Below are positions 8,431-17,908 of a DNA stretch of 64,000 bases, one piece after another. Under the pieces are notes generated by a model. The model searched no databases, was not told the DNA's origin, and saw only the letters and a list, made by a program, of their open reading frames with translations. Each line of letters begins with the position of its first letter. Position 1 is the stretch's first letter. The position numbers and the translations under genes are program-made. The DNA comes from Epilithonimonas hungarica (GTDB taxonomy: Bacteria > Bacteroidota > Bacteroidia > Flavobacteriales > Weeksellaceae): NCBI RefSeq assembly GCF_900102265.1, contig NZ_FNBH01000001.1, positions 744,001-808,000 on the forward strand. The letters run 5' to 3'.

Positions 8431-9975
8431 TTATTTTTTGATTGCTTTGAAAGTTTTTAAACTTCCATCTTCCATTTTAAGGTTTACAATGTATAATCCT
8501 GATTTCAAGCTAGAAAGATTAAGTTCAGCCGATGGTGCAAGAGACTTAACTTCTCTTCCTGATACATCATTTATAGAAACAGATTTTACGCCTTTCACAT
8601 CAGAGATTTTAAGGACATCAGTGAATGGATTTGGATATACTGTTATACCTGCTTTGTTTACATCTGAAACGGCCATTACCGGACCCGAAATGTTTAAAGT
8701 GTAATCCTCTACCTGTCCATAAGCAGCAGTTCCACAGCCTGTTGTGGCTAAAGTTGATGTGAATGTTGCGGTGCTGTCATAAACTAGTACTCTCATACGG
8801 GTAGACCCTTCTGTTGCACTTGTAGGAATGGTAATATTAGTAGTAGCACTAGTATAAGCAGTTGAATTTGCTGTAACGTTAATTGTAGCTACTAATTCTC
8901 CAGCATCGCCAAAAGTTCCATTGTTGTTGTAATCTATGAAAGCACGGATGACATCTCCAGTGTAAACTCTATCTGATTTCACAACAAGACCATAAGTACT
9001 TTCCTTGTTTACATTACCAACAACAGAAGTAAAGTCCTCATATCCTGGAGGATAAGGCGTTGTGCTACCTGGAGAGTTATTGTTGATGTTGGCAAAAGTG
9101 ACATTAGTTATTTTGTCATATTGTGCGCTTGCAGGTCCGCTAGCTGTACAATATGAAACTGTATTGTTCGTGCTAAATGTTATTTCTGTACATCCTGTCG
9201 CATCACCAGATGTGTTGGAAGGAACGACTTTAGCATAGTATGTTGTGTTTACTGTAGCAGGAAAAGCATAAGATGTTCCATTTACAGTTCCATTGAATAC
9301 TTGGCTTCCTCCAGGTGTAGTTCCAATTGTTAATTTGTAATTTACAGCTGTGGCCGCAGCAGCCCAAGTTATAGAAGGCTGTCCAGCGGAAATAACAGCT
9401 CCATTAGTTGGTGATGTGAATGTAGTACAGCTAGGAGCTGTTGTTACTACTTGTTGTTGGATACTAAGATCATCAACATACAGACCTGATCCTGCTGTTC
9501 TAACTACCCAGATGCCGAGCCCATATTGTTTGGCTGGATCCAAAGTTCCAGAAGGGATTGTAACGGAAAAAGGAGTACATGTTGTTACTGCTCCTGTTGT
9601 TAAAGCTCTGGGTGATCCAACTGGAGTTACGGACCATTGGTCTGTATCTGCATTGTATTCAAAATAAGCTACATACAAAGATCCTGTTAAATTAGCTGCC
9701 TTTTTGTAATTGATGCTTACTGTAACAGCTTGTCCGTTTCCTGTTTGTCCCAATTCTTCTAAATCGGTCATCCATCCTGTTTGTGGTGCCGCTGTTGTGA
9801 AAGCAAGGGCTCCTGTTGTTGTACCGCTACAAACATTCGCTGCTGTGGTGTTGAATGTTCCGTTTCCAAAATGATAAGTGCCAGTTACGTCATCGTCAAA
9901 ATTTTGTAATGAACTGTACTGGGCGCTTACACTCATTCCAAGTGCTAAAGAGCACGAAAGTAAAAATCTCTTCAT
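8431..9975 (-). CDS. T9SS-secreted modular protein with GEVED domain
   Basis: This 514-residue protein is organised like the 4212 gene. It has a signal peptide (MKRFLLSCSLALGMSVSA, then Q), a jelly-roll-like module (about 20-173; TGWMTDLEELGQTGNGQAV, YVDDLSIQQ), a fibronectin III-like module (about 176-268) and a GEVED domain (about 270-428; AFIDYNNNGTFGDAGE, ending GQVEDYTLNI). It ends in the T9SS type A sorting domain (about 433-514). The sorting domain is nearly identical to those of the three downstream paralogs, suggesting recent duplication or gene conversion. It is first in the array, and a TATATTTG -7 box lies about 26 bases upstream. Each member has its own terminator, so they look like four single-gene units. 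No enzymatic motif was seen. Confidence 0.85.
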   Translation of the reverse strand: MKRFLLSCSLALGMSVSAQYSSLQNFDDDVTGTYHFGNGTFNTTAANVCSGTTTGALAFTTAAPQTGWMTDLEELGQTGNGQAVTVSINYKKAANLTGSLYVAYFEYNADTDQWSVTPVGSPRALTTGAVTTCTPFSVTIPSGTLDPAKQYGLGIWVVRTAGSGLYVDDLSIQQQVVTTAPSCTTFTSPTNGAVISAGQPSITWAAAATAVNYKLTIGTTPGGSQVFNGTVNGTSYAFPATVNTTYYAKVVPSNTSGDATGCTEITFSTNNTVSYCTASGPASAQYDKITNVTFANINNNSPGSTTPYPPGYEDFTSVVGNVNKESTYGLVVKSDRVYTGDVIRAFIDYNNNGTFGDAGELVATINVTANSTAYTSATTNITIPTSATEGSTRMRVLVYDSTATFTSTLATTGCGTAAYGQVEDYTLNISGPVMAVSDVNKAGITVYPNPFTDVLKISDVKGVKSVSINDVSGREVKSLAPSAELNLSSLKSGLYIVNLKMEDGSLKTFKAIKK

Positions 9976-10000
9976 AATTATTTAATTTTTATAATTGAAA

Positions 10001-10008
10001 CAAATATA
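10001..10008 (-). promoter_or_regulatory. -7 box (TATATTTG) for the 8431-9975 gene
   Basis: A TAnnTTTG match on the minus strand, about 26 bases before the ATG. The distance is the same as in the 5959-8253 paralog. Confidence 0.45.
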
Positions 10009-10105
10009 GTGTTTTATTTGTATTTTTTAGCATGATAATTTGATTTTAATTTATTTTTTTTCGTTAAATTGCTATTTTTTCATAATTAACAACTCTTTTT
10101 GGTCG

Positions 10106-10145
10106 AAAAAAAATCTATTTAAAATTAATTAAATAGATTTTTTTC
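10106..10145 (-). terminator. Terminator of dnaE
   Basis: Perfect 15-bp stem AAAAAATCTATTTAA (10108-10122) / TTAAATAGATTTTTT (10129-10143). It is flanked by A/T runs on both sides, so it could also act in the other direction. Confidence 0.75.
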
Positions 10146-10180
10146 ATTGAATTTTTCCGTGCTTTAGTGATAATGTCGGT

Positions 10181-13100
10181 TTAATTCAGAAAAACCTCAT
10201 AATTATTTATTTGATGAATTACCTCCAAAAGATTTTCATTGATATTGATCTTGTGTTGCATTGATACAACTTCCAAAACAGATTGGTCTTCTGGATTCTT
10301 GATAAAAAAATTTAGTTTTTGCTCACCTTGATTCTGAATGATATTTTCTCTGAAGAATTCAATATCCGTTTTTCTTAGAGATTCTAATGGAACAACAATT
10401 GACAAACTTTTCGCAAATCTGTCAAAAGCTTCTTTCAGTTCAAGGACCTCATTTACGTTTACAAATACACGTCCATCTTTTCCTTGAGAGTACTTGATCT
10501 TCATAATGACAAACCGCTGAACTTCCAATTTGTCTTTCAGTCGCATGTAATCTCTATCTCCCAAACGGAAAGAGTAGGAGCCGGTGTAATCTTCCAGCAT
10601 AACGAAGGCTACTTTTTCACCGCTGCGGAAACCGTCCGCAACACGATATTCTGTAATGAGTCCGGCGACTGTATATTCTTTAGTGTTGTCTTTTTCATTC
10701 ATTTTGTCTTTCCAGCTTTTCTTTTCTTCAAAAAGTTCTGGCGTTTTTGTAGGGAAAGCTAAATCCTTGAAAGCTTCTACTTCATCAAGATTTAAAAAGT
10801 TGAAATTCCCTTTTGGCTCTGCCTTTTTCGTAGATTCTTCGATAATTTCTTCCTCTAATCCCGAATCGTCAGAAACTACAATATCCGGAACTTCTTCGTC
10901 TGGTGTACTATCTTTTTCTAAAATTGGAGCGACTTCTTCCAAAACAGGCAGATCATCTCTTTTTTCTTCCAGAACTGCTTTTTTAGAAAGAACGCCTTGC
11001 ATAAATTGGAATTGGTATTTAAACTCATCTAATGGATGCGCAGAAAGATAGAAACCGATGATTTCTTTTTCTTTATTCAGCTTATGCATATTTGGCCATT
11101 CAGCACAAGGTAGAAGTTTTGGTTGTTCAATCTGAACTTCCTCGGCAAAATCAGCAAAAAGCGAATTGTCCATTTCGTTTTTGCTGTCCTGAAAACTTTG
11201 CCCATATCTGGAAAGTCTTTCAATATTGGTTCTTCCGGATTGGTCGATGTCAAAATATTGCCCTCTGTGATAAGAATCCAGTTCATCAAAAGCACCAGCG
11301 ATTATCAAGCTTTCAGCAACTCTTTTATTAACTTGTGAAGGCGGGATCCTTTCAAAGAAATCATAGATATTTTTATATCTTCCATTTTCTCTGGTTTTGG
11401 TAATTGCTTCACTGGGGCCTTCTCCAATTCCTTTTATTGCGCCTAGTCCAAAACGAATTTGTCCTTTCTCATTTACAGAAAATTTATACTGGGATTCATT
11501 CACGTCAGGTCCCAAAACATCCACACCAATCGCTTTGCAATCTTCCATGAACATTGTGATAGAAGCGGTATTGTTAATGTTATTGCTCATTACACTTGCC
11601 ATATATTCAGCAGGATAATTGGCTTTTAAGTAAGCGGTTTGATAAGCGATCCAGGCGTAACAGGTCGAGTGGGATTTGTTGAAAGCATATTCTGCAAAGG
11701 CTTTCCAGTCATTCCATATTTTTTCTAATCGTTCTTCGTTGAGATTGTTCTTCCTTCCACCTTCTATGAATTTCGGGTACATTTTATTAAGGACATCAAT
11801 CTGCTTTTTACCCATCGCTTTTCTCAGAGTATCAGCCTCACCTTTTGTAAAGTTGGCCAATTTTTGAGACAGAAGCATTACCTGTTCCTGATAAACTGTG
11901 ATTCCGTAGGTTTCTTCCAGATATTCCTCGAGTTCCGGCAGGTCGTAAATGATTTCCTCAGTTCCGTGCTTTCTGTTGATGAAATTTGGGATGTATTTGA
12001 TCGGCCCCGGACGGTACAATGCATTCATCGCAATCAAATCGGCAAAAACTGTTGGTTTCAGTTCACGCATATATTTTTGCATTCCAGGACTTTCATATTG
12101 GAAAATCCCGATAGTTCTTCCGTCCTTAAATAATTGATAAGTTTTTGCATCATCCAGCGGAATCGCATCTGGGTCGATGTCAATCCCGTGACGTTCTTTG
12201 ACGAGCTTTACAGCGTCTTTTATAATGGTCAAGGTTCTTAATCCCAAGAAATCCATTTTCAAAAGACCGGCATCCTCCGCCACAGAGTTATCGAATTGAG
12301 AAACTAAAATGTCTGCATCTTTCGCCGCAATTGTAATCGGAACCAGATTGCTCACAGGTTCCGGCGTAATGATCACACCACAAGCATGGATTCCTGTATT
12401 CCTGATACAACCTTCCATTTTCTTGGCACTATCCAAAACGGAAAATCTGGAATCATTTTGGTCTGCAAGAATGGCTTTCATTTCATCCACCAATTGCTGG
12501 TCTTCAGGTTTCAGTTTATCATATTTTGAAAGAGCTTTGGCAATATTCATTCCCGGGCTTGGCGGAATTAATTTTGCGATCATATTGGTTTCCGGAATCG
12601 AAACATCCAGGACCCGACCAGCATCTTTGATTGCCGATTTTCCTCCGAGAACTGAATACGTGATAATCTGCGCCACTTGTTCCTGCCCATATTTTTCAAC
12701 CACCCATTTGATGATCTTGTCACGGCCCTCATCATCAAAATCGATATCGATATCGGGCATCGAAACCCTTTCCGGGTTCAAGAACCTCTCGAAAAGGAGG
12801 TCATATTTAATTGGGTCAACATTGGTAATTCCGATGCAATAAGCAACTGCTGAACCAGCAGCGGAACCACGACCGGGACCAACCCAGACGCCCATTTTTC
12901 TGGCTTCATTACAGAAATCCTGAACGATCAGGAAATATCCGGGATAACCTGTATTGGCGATAACTTCCAATTCGAAGTCTAAACGTTCTTTTATCTCAGG
13001 AGTGATTCCTGTCTCCTTGTATCTTCTGTTTGCTCCTTCATAGGTCAAATGCGTGAGATAAGCCATCTCACCTCGTTTTCCACCATCGATATCATCTTCC

Positions 13101-14836
13101 GGATTGATAAATTCTGCAGGAATATCAAATTTCGGAAGTAAAACATCACGTTTTAGAGTGTAAGGTTTAAATTTAGCCAGAAATTCATCATAGGCTTCGA
13201 AAGCATCCGGATATGCAAGAAAAGCGGCTTTCAGTTCTTCTGCATTTTTGATGTAATATTCATCGGTCGTGAGGCCTTTTCTCTTTCCGAAGCCTTTTCC
13301 AATCGGAGTTGATAATTTTTCTCCGTCTTTGATGCAACCTAAAATATCCTGGATATTCGCATCGCTTTTATCTGTATAGAAAGTCTCATTTTGAGCCAGA
13401 ATTTTCACATTGTATTTATCCGCAAATTGTAGTAAAACCTCATTCAAATGTTCTTCTTCCGGCAGATTATGATTTTGGATCTGAACGTAAAAATCGTCGC
13501 CAAATTCCTCTTTCCACCATTGGAACAATTCTTCCCCCTTTTGTTCTCCGATGTTCAGGATTGTGCTGGGAATGTCGCCATTGATTCCGGATGTCAAAGC
13601 GATCAAACCTTCTTTATATTGAGCAATAAGTTCTCTGCTTATTCTCGGAACTCCGAAATAAAATCCTTTCTGGAAACCGATACTTGATAATTTGACCAAG
13701 TTTTTATAGCCGTTAAAATCCTTTGCCAGAAGTACAACTTGTGTTCTTCTATCAGGGTCGTCTTTGGTAAATTGCTTTTGCTCGTATCTGTCGGAAATAT
13801 AAAATTCTGAACCAACAATTGGGATCAACTGGCTGGAATCTGGTTCTTCTTCATTGAATTCTTCACCCTTTTCTTCTGCCTCAACTTTTCTTGCCAAATA
13901 TTCTTTATGCTTCTTCGTTACTGCAGAATTTGCACCTTCTACTGCTGTAACGAATTTGAAAGCGCCCATCATATTTCCAATATCAACAATCCCTACAGCC
14001 GAGAAATTATCATCTTTCGCTTTTTTGATGAGGTCATTGATATTGGTTGTCGCAGTCAAAGTCGAGAAAACACTGTGATTGTCAAAATGGAAATAGTTAC
14101 CCAGATCGATCTCATCAATGTTCGTAATATCAACTTGTTTCTTTTTATTATTGAAACTCGCGACTTGCCTTCTGATGACAATTCCGAATGGTTTTATCGG
14201 ATCGGGATGAAGCGATTGAAATTCCTTTAACTGAGTTTCCGAAATTTTCAAAACCTCAGTTGGGATCACGCCAATCCTCATCATTTCGAAGAAAACCTGC
14301 GCTGTTGCGTTTACATCGGCAGCTGCATTATGCGCTTCATCGAATTTGTGTCCGTATAGTTTTTCGTAAAGTTCTTCTAGTTTTGGAGATTTGTATCTTC
14401 CACCTCGTCCGCCTTCCAATTTACAATAATCTGTTCCCAGGATCATTGTGTCGGCTCTCGGTTTTTCCTGAAGATTATCCTTAATGTTTTTCCGGTAAAA
14501 TTCTGCGCTGACAATATTGTAATCGAATTCAACATTATGTCCCGAAACAACTCTTACATTTTCCAAAGCTTTAGAAAATTCTTCCAAGATCTCTTGCAGG
14601 TCACGACCTTCTTCATTGGCGATTTTTGTCGTAATTCCGTGGATTCGCGCCGCATTGAAAGGGATATCATAACCTTCCGGTTTGATGATATAATCTTGAT
14701 TTTCGATCAGGTTTCCATTATCATCGTGGATCTGCCAGGCGATCTGAACCATTCTTGGCCAATTGTCTGAGTCTGAAAGCGGAGCATTGAAATTTTTGGG
14801 TAAACCAGTGGTTTCGGTATCGAAAACTAAATACAT
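10181..14836 (-). CDS. dnaE: DNA polymerase III alpha subunit with N-terminal DEDDh exonuclease domain
   Basis: This is the replicative polymerase catalytic subunit, 1551 residues. Residues 1-190 are a DnaQ-like 3'-5' exonuclease with all three DEDDh motifs: DTETTG at 6-11, HNVEFDY near 98, and HNAAADVNA near 163. A PHP domain follows (from about 250), but its metal-binding positions look degraded: FHFDNHS replaces the usual HxHS-type start, and VDIGN replaces the TDH-type motif. The polymerase core has GPGRGSAAGS, the catalytic PDIDIDF near 694-699 and the third aspartate in LLKMDFLGL near 862. After a helix-hairpin-helix region there is LSAHPLDEF, an acidic low-complexity linker, and an OB-fold near 1385 (YTVAGLITEYRVADGF). 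A fused exonuclease may remove the need for a separate epsilon subunit; that is inference. The gene is monocistronic and ends at its own hairpin. Confidence 0.95.
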   Translation of the reverse strand: MYLVFDTETTGLPKNFNAPLSDSDNWPRMVQIAWQIHDDNGNLIENQDYIIKPEGYDIPFNAARIHGITTKIANEEGRDLQEILEEFSKALENVRVVSGHNVEFDYNIVSAEFYRKNIKDNLQEKPRADTMILGTDYCKLEGGRGGRYKSPKLEELYEKLYGHKFDEAHNAAADVNATAQVFFEMMRIGVIPTEVLKISETQLKEFQSLHPDPIKPFGIVIRRQVASFNNKKKQVDITNIDEIDLGNYFHFDNHSVFSTLTATTNINDLIKKAKDDNFSAVGIVDIGNMMGAFKFVTAVEGANSAVTKKHKEYLARKVEAEEKGEEFNEEEPDSSQLIPIVGSEFYISDRYEQKQFTKDDPDRRTQVVLLAKDFNGYKNLVKLSSIGFQKGFYFGVPRISRELIAQYKEGLIALTSGINGDIPSTILNIGEQKGEELFQWWKEEFGDDFYVQIQNHNLPEEEHLNEVLLQFADKYNVKILAQNETFYTDKSDANIQDILGCIKDGEKLSTPIGKGFGKRKGLTTDEYYIKNAEELKAAFLAYPDAFEAYDEFLAKFKPYTLKRDVLLPKFDIPAEFINPEDDIDGGKRGEMAYLTHLTYEGANRRYKETGITPEIKERLDFELEVIANTGYPGYFLIVQDFCNEARKMGVWVGPGRGSAAGSAVAYCIGITNVDPIKYDLLFERFLNPERVSMPDIDIDFDDEGRDKIIKWVVEKYGQEQVAQIITYSVLGGKSAIKDAGRVLDVSIPETNMIAKLIPPSPGMNIAKALSKYDKLKPEDQQLVDEMKAILADQNDSRFSVLDSAKKMEGCIRNTGIHACGVIITPEPVSNLVPITIAAKDADILVSQFDNSVAEDAGLLKMDFLGLRTLTIIKDAVKLVKERHGIDIDPDAIPLDDAKTYQLFKDGRTIGIFQYESPGMQKYMRELKPTVFADLIAMNALYRPGPIKYIPNFINRKHGTEEIIYDLPELEEYLEETYGITVYQEQVMLLSQKLANFTKGEADTLRKAMGKKQIDVLNKMYPKFIEGGRKNNLNEERLEKIWNDWKAFAEYAFNKSHSTCYAWIAYQTAYLKANYPAEYMASVMSNNINNTASITMFMEDCKAIGVDVLGPDVNESQYKFSVNEKGQIRFGLGAIKGIGEGPSEAITKTRENGRYKNIYDFFERIPPSQVNKRVAESLIIAGAFDELDSYHRGQYFDIDQSGRTNIERLSRYGQSFQDSKNEMDNSLFADFAEEVQIEQPKLLPCAEWPNMHKLNKEKEIIGFYLSAHPLDEFKYQFQFMQGVLSKKAVLEEKRDDLPVLEEVAPILEKDSTPDEEVPDIVVSDDSGLEEEIIEESTKKAEPKGNFNFLNLDEVEAFKDLAFPTKTPELFEEKKSWKDKMNEKDNTKEYTVAGLITEYRVADGFRSGEKVAFVMLEDYTGSYSFRLGDRDYMRLKDKLEVQRFVIMKIKYSQGKDGRVFVNVNEVLELKEAFDRFAKSLSIVVPLESLRKTDIEFFRENIIQNQGEQKLNFFIKNPEDQSVLEVVSMQHKININENLLEVIHQINNYEVFLN

Positions 14837-14965
14837 CTACATAGAAATTTGCGTAAAGTTAGTGTTTTAAAAAAGATAAAAAAATAGGTTTTAAGTGCTA
14901 TTTTGTTAATTCTTCATAAAAAAGTTAATGCTGGTTAAATCTATTTTATCAGTTGAAATTAAATT

Positions 14966-14973
14966 TATTTTTG
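14966..14973 (+). promoter_or_regulatory. Possible -7 box (TATTTTTG) upstream of the 14988 gene
   Basis: A TAnnTTTG match 14 bases upstream of the TTG start. This would give a very short leader. The -33 element is not clear. Confidence 0.35.
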
Positions 14974-14987
14974 ATGAAAAATAACCT

Positions 14988-15701
14988 TTGAAAAAAATTT
15001 TATCAGTTACACTTTTATTCATTTCATATTTCATTTTTTCTCAGAAGATCAAAGGCAGGATTGTTTCTGATTCTGTATCTGTGAATCAGGTTTTGGTTAT
15101 CAATATTAAGTCTCAGGAGAAAACTTATTCTGATTTTCAAGGTCAGTTTTTCATTGATGCTGATCTTGGAGATGAAATTCGGTTTTTGAAAGATGGTTAT
15201 GAACGGAAAATCATAACTGTAAAAAATCAAAATGATTTGCTCATTCATATTAATAAACTAGCAATAGAGATAGAAGAAGTAGAGGTCAGAAAAAAATTAT
15301 CCGGAGACTTGCGCCAAGATTCTAAACTTTTTGATGAAAATAAGAAAAAAACCACTTTGAATAATGATTTGAAGGTCTATTTCAAAGCACCTTCCAGTGA
15401 GGAATTACTAAAACCAAAACACGGAGAATTTGTACAACCTGTTGGAGGTGGAATCAGTTTTGGAAAAATTGATGACAAATGGACCTTGACCGATCTTATA
15501 GAATGGATCAGGGAAAATTTTAAGGATGATTATTTTATTTCGATGGGATTAAGCTTTTCCGAGATCAATTCATTCTTGTATTATTCACTTCAGAAGTTCA
15601 AGACAGCTCATATTCTGAAATATGGATATTGTAGTGATGATGATATTGGTGATTTAAAACTTCACTTTGAGGAGGCATTTAAAAAATTCAAAAATAAATA
15701 G
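14988..15701 (+). CDS. Exported protein with carboxypeptidase-regulatory-like domain
   Basis: This is a 237-residue exported protein of unknown function. It starts at a TTG (14988-14990), because the signal peptide (KKILSVTLLFISYFIFS, then Q) begins immediately after it and no in-frame ATG is available. Residues about 20-95 form a small beta-sandwich of the CarboxypepD_reg/TonB-plug-associated type (IKGRIVSDSVSVNQVLVIN ... YSDFQGQFFIDADLGDEI). The C-terminal half is alpha-rich, with LIEWIRENF and a lysine-rich end. It is a paralog of the 25872-26624 gene; both share the DADLGDEIRF-type loop and a 'EIEEVEV/KI' stretch. There is no lipobox and no T9SS domain, so it is periplasmic or associated with the outer membrane. 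It is followed by the S8 protease gene after 60 bases. Confidence 0.7.
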   Translation: MKKILSVTLLFISYFIFSQKIKGRIVSDSVSVNQVLVINIKSQEKTYSDFQGQFFIDADLGDEIRFLKDGYERKIITVKNQNDLLIHINKLAIEIEEVEVRKKLSGDLRQDSKLFDENKKKTTLNNDLKVYFKAPSSEELLKPKHGEFVQPVGGGISFGKIDDKWTLTDLIEWIRENFKDDYFISMGLSFSEINSFLYYSLQKFKTAHILKYGYCSDDDIGDLKLHFEEAFKKFKNK

Positions 15702-15739
15702 TTAATATACTTAAAAATGTATTTCATATAAGTATTTTT

Positions 15740-15747
15740 TATCTTTG
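15740..15747 (+). promoter_or_regulatory. -7 box (TATCTTTG) for the S8 protease gene
   Basis: A TAnnTTTG match 14 bases before the ATG at 15762. No good -33 TTG is present. Confidence 0.45.
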
Positions 15748-15761
15748 CAAAAATAACGATA

Positions 15762-17831
15762 ATGAAAAAAATTTTATTCAGTATAAGTTTTTTGTTCTCT
15801 TTTTATTTTTCTAATGCTCAAGATCTTAAATTAAGAAATGAGTTCAGACAACAACGTTTGGAGAATGAAAAAAAATTAGATCAGTATTTTCTGACCAACA
15901 CAGCAAGATATTCGGATAAAGAAAAAGAAGATCTCAAAAGCAGGCTCGCCGGTTTTACAGGAGTTATACCAGTATTTTATTCTGCAGAGGAAACCGGAGC
16001 CAATGCTACGGCCAATGTTGATGAACTGCAAAATGGAACTATTCCCGGAGTTTCTGCTATTACTGGAAATGGGGTGAAAATCACGGTCTTTGATGAAGGT
16101 AGGGTGCATGATACTCATGAGCAATTCACTACAAGTAGAGCTGTAAACAAAGAAGCTTCTACTTTGGCTAAGAGTGCACATACCACGAGTGTAACAGGGG
16201 TAATTATAGGCAATGGGACGGCCACCGGAAATTTTACCCAAAGTAGTGTTTCTTATCCAAAAGCCAATGCAAAAGGCGTTTTGCCTCAAGCAACCACAGA
16301 TAGTTATTTGTTCTCAACGACAGCTTTAGGTGATAAGTTTGAAAAATTAACAAGTTTATCAGATCTTAATATTTCAAACCATTCTTATGGTGCGAATAAT
16401 GGATGGAATAAGCCTGGTGCTGCTAATACATATTATTGGTATGGCAATTATGATTTTAGCCATCTTGATACTTACTCCGGTACTTATGGAACAGATGATT
16501 CTAAATTTGATAAGATCGTATATTCCCAACCAAATCAGATCATTATAAAATCTACAGGTAATTACTTTGGAATTGGACCTGTTGCCAATTCTACAAAATA
16601 CAGATATGATACGGTAGCCGGAAATTGGGTGCAATTTGCTCCAGGTGATGAACTGCCGCCTGCCAATTGTAGTCTTGGTTATAATTGTATAGGTTATGGT
16701 TCTTTGGCTAAAAATATAATAACCGTAGGCGCTGTAAATCAATTGACTACTACCGGACAAAAATATACGCAATCTTCAGATGTTGTCAAATATTCTTCTG
16801 GAAGTGCAGGACCAAGAAAAGATGGGGCCGTTAAACCAGACCTGGTGGCTGTGGGTGTGGATATGATCATGCCAAATTATACATCTAATAGTGTTAATAA
16901 TTCTTATTTGGTTTCTTTAGGGACTTCTTATGCATCGGCAGTAGTAAGTGGAATTGCCGGAGCATTGACCCAGGTTCAAAGGAATTTACAAAGTAACAGC
17001 ACGCTTATTTTCAAGGCTGATGAAATGAAAGCATTATTAACCCATACAGCCAACGAAGCAGGAAGACCCGGGCCTGATGTCTGGTATGGATGGGGACTTG
17101 TGGATGCTAAGAAAGCTGCTCAGGTTTTAGTAAATAAATTGACAGAGGACGCTGTTTTTAGTAGAAATACGCTACAGTCAGGAAATGTATTTACTAAAGA
17201 AATACAGGCTACAGGATCAGAACCTTTGAAGGTAAGTATCTCTTGGTTGGATCCAGCCATTGTACCTTTTACGACAGATGATGATATGCAGAATAATCAC
17301 GCTTCCAGGCTTGTGAATGATTTGGACTTGAGAGTAGTAGAGGTAAGTTCTGGTACAACTTATTATCCTTGGAAACTGGACATCAGTAATCCAAATGCCA
17401 ATGCTACAAAAGGTGATAATACAGTGGACAATGTGGAGCAAGTTGTTATAGATAGCCCGACAACAGGAGGAATCTATAGAATAGAAGTAGGAAACAAGAA
17501 TTCTCTTGTGAACCAAGATGGGAACTCAGCGACACAAGATTTTGCTTTGGTTGCAACTGGAACTAAGAAAATAGTTACGATGTCTGTAAATAATTTAATT
17601 AAGGACGATGTAAAAATCTATCCGACAAGAACAAAAGATGTCGTGAATATCAACCTTGAAAATGAAGCAGAGAGAATCGCTCTTTTTGATATGAATGGTA
17701 AATTGATATTTGAGACGACCGATAAAGCAAAATCTCAAATCATTAATTTAAATAAATTCCCGAGCTCTGTTTACATCATTACAATAAAGACTAAATCAGG
17801 AATTATTTCTAAAAAGATCATTAAGGAATAA
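15762..17831 (+). CDS. Secreted S8 (subtilisin-like) serine protease with T9SS sorting domain
   Basis: This is a 689-residue extracellular protease. A signal peptide (MKKILFSISFLFSFYFSNA, then Q) is followed by a short propeptide region (about 20-70). The catalytic domain has the triad Asp near 110 (ITVFDEG), His near 139 (SAHTTSVTG) and Ser389 (LGTSYASA). A P-domain-like beta module lies at about 470-610 (VSISWLDPA ... LVNDLDLRVV ... YRIEVGNK). The C-terminal type A T9SS sorting domain covers the last 75 residues (VKIYPTRTKDVVNIN ... SVYIITIKTKSG). The family normally degrades protein substrates outside the cell. Length and module order fit other Bacteroidota S8 exoenzymes. The gene converges on pyk, with a shared hairpin terminator between them. 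Confidence 0.92.
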   Translation: MKKILFSISFLFSFYFSNAQDLKLRNEFRQQRLENEKKLDQYFLTNTARYSDKEKEDLKSRLAGFTGVIPVFYSAEETGANATANVDELQNGTIPGVSAITGNGVKITVFDEGRVHDTHEQFTTSRAVNKEASTLAKSAHTTSVTGVIIGNGTATGNFTQSSVSYPKANAKGVLPQATTDSYLFSTTALGDKFEKLTSLSDLNISNHSYGANNGWNKPGAANTYYWYGNYDFSHLDTYSGTYGTDDSKFDKIVYSQPNQIIIKSTGNYFGIGPVANSTKYRYDTVAGNWVQFAPGDELPPANCSLGYNCIGYGSLAKNIITVGAVNQLTTTGQKYTQSSDVVKYSSGSAGPRKDGAVKPDLVAVGVDMIMPNYTSNSVNNSYLVSLGTSYASAVVSGIAGALTQVQRNLQSNSTLIFKADEMKALLTHTANEAGRPGPDVWYGWGLVDAKKAAQVLVNKLTEDAVFSRNTLQSGNVFTKEIQATGSEPLKVSISWLDPAIVPFTTDDDMQNNHASRLVNDLDLRVVEVSSGTTYYPWKLDISNPNANATKGDNTVDNVEQVVIDSPTTGGIYRIEVGNKNSLVNQDGNSATQDFALVATGTKKIVTMSVNNLIKDDVKIYPTRTKDVVNINLENEAERIALFDMNGKLIFETTDKAKSQIINLNKFPSSVYIITIKTKSGIISKKIIKE

Positions 17832-17854
17832 TATTCATTAAGTTTTAAATATAA

Positions 17855-17884
17855 AAAAGACACTAAATAGATTTAGTGTCTTTT
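17855..17884. terminator. Bidirectional terminator between the S8 protease gene and pyk
   Basis: A 14-bp perfect palindromic stem AAAAGACACTAAAT / ATTTAGTGTCTTTT. T runs occur on both strands. Confidence 0.85.
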
Positions 17885-17908
17885 GTTTTTTTAGTATCTC
17901 TTTTAAGA

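Noticed and set aside
12309-12842. 177-residue plus-strand ORF antisense to dnaE
   Set aside because: It is a shadow of the conserved polymerase core; its composition (Ser/Ile/Leu runs) mirrors the coding frame, and no family was recognised.
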